Position numbers and translations under genes: made by a program
Assembly: GCF_000382365.1 (NCBI RefSeq)
Contig: NZ_KB908236.1
Coordinates: forward strand, 1 to 50,237
DNA length: 50,237 bases
DNA from: Pannonibacter phragmitetus DSM 14782
GTDB taxonomy: Bacteria > Pseudomonadota > Alphaproteobacteria > Rhizobiales > Stappiaceae
Reading direction: 5' to 3'
Shown here: positions 50,062-50,237 of the stretch, piece by piece
Layout: each line of letters starts with the position of its first letter
How positions within the stretch are numbered: position 1 is the first letter of the stretch
The notes under the pieces: generated by a model
Databases searched by the model: none
What the model saw: the letters and a program-made list of their open reading frames with translations, nothing else
Told to the model about the DNA's origin: nothing

Positions 50062-50237
50062 ATGAGACCCGAATCACTTCTGACTGATGACTGGCGAGGC
50101 GTTGTCGAGCGGCTTGGCGGCACCGATTTTCTTGAGCAGAGCGCGTCGCAGACCGGTGCCTTGCGGCGGCGGCGGTCGTTTTCGAGTGCGGTGGATCTGC
50201 TGCGGCTCATTCTGGGCTATTGCCTTGGCGATCATGG
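50062..50237 (+). CDS. IS4-type transposase, N-terminus (partial)
   Basis: From ATG 50062 the frame stays open to the window end (58 codons). It begins MRPESLLTDDWRGVVERLGG and continues FLEQSASQTGALRRRRSF and AVDLLRLILGYCLGDH, the N-terminal helical domain seen in IS4-family DDE transposases. The catalytic domain lies beyond the right edge. It is unrelated to the IS66-type element at the left edge. Confidence 0.75.
   Translation, partial: MRPESLLTDDWRGVVERLGGTDFLEQSASQTGALRRRRSFSSAVDLLRLILGYCLGDH

Noticed and set aside
48506-50077. 523-codon reverse-strand frame
   Set aside because: It is antisense to rnd and crosses the rnd terminator; no recognisable domain.
1-50237. tRNA, rRNA or CRISPR array
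   Set aside because: I read the intergenic gaps and found no cloverleaf with a conserved T-loop, no rRNA core sequence and no regularly spaced direct repeats.

Overview
The window is GC-rich alphaproteobacterial chromosome. The housekeeping cluster perM-hdaA-ppk-ppx next to purM-purN, with aspS and rnd further on, together with ialB, ugp and ROK families, suggests the Rhizobiales/Hyphomicrobiales, possibly a Stappiaceae-like genus. That placement is inferred from gene content; there is no rRNA marker. I saw no rRNA, tRNA or CRISPR array.

Left edge (1-600): the end of an IS66-type insertion sequence abuts a low-GC small secreted protein that was probably truncated by the insertion. 983-8147: a Ugp-type ABC uptake operon (ugpB-ugpA-ugpE-ugpC-ugpQ plus an inositol-monophosphatase-family gene) reads leftward and is divergent from a ROK regulator. 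A near-identical 17-base dyad lies in the shared promoter region and inside ugpA. The phosphatase gene is frameshifted at a (GCCCT)3 repeat. 8148-10523: a gene-poor stretch with a perfect 16-bp stem, a conserved protein of unknown function, and a solitary, frameshifted HicB-type antitoxin.

10523-26867: mostly single genes. They are an MFS pump with its divergent LysR regulator, a GNAT acetyltransferase, ndk, an ABC-F ATPase, an AEC permease, an LpxL-like acyltransferase, a CoA-ester lyase, hspQ, ialB, an oligopeptide-type binding protein and a DsbA/FrnE-like protein. Among them is a pair of probably non-catalytic proteins: an adenylate-forming homologue without its key lysine, and a pseudo-receiver/pseudo-GGDEF protein.

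26870-34418: the conserved core perM-hdaA-ppk-ppx (polyphosphate metabolism and DnaA inactivation) and purM-purN. 34422-38612: the most unusual region. Four tandem NHLP-type (nitrile-hydratase-like leader peptide) RiPP precursor genes lie between an amidase and a CbiM-type cobalt permease under a cobalamin riboswitch. All four carry a conserved leader, a GG junction and one Cys exactly five residues after GG, but have divergent C-terminal cores. No maturation enzyme or exporter is in the window. 38910-42457: two paralogous secreted proteins of unknown family. 42520-49784: an MsbA-like exporter, aspS, an MFS permease, a ParA-like ATPase and rnd. The right edge enters an IS4-type transposase.
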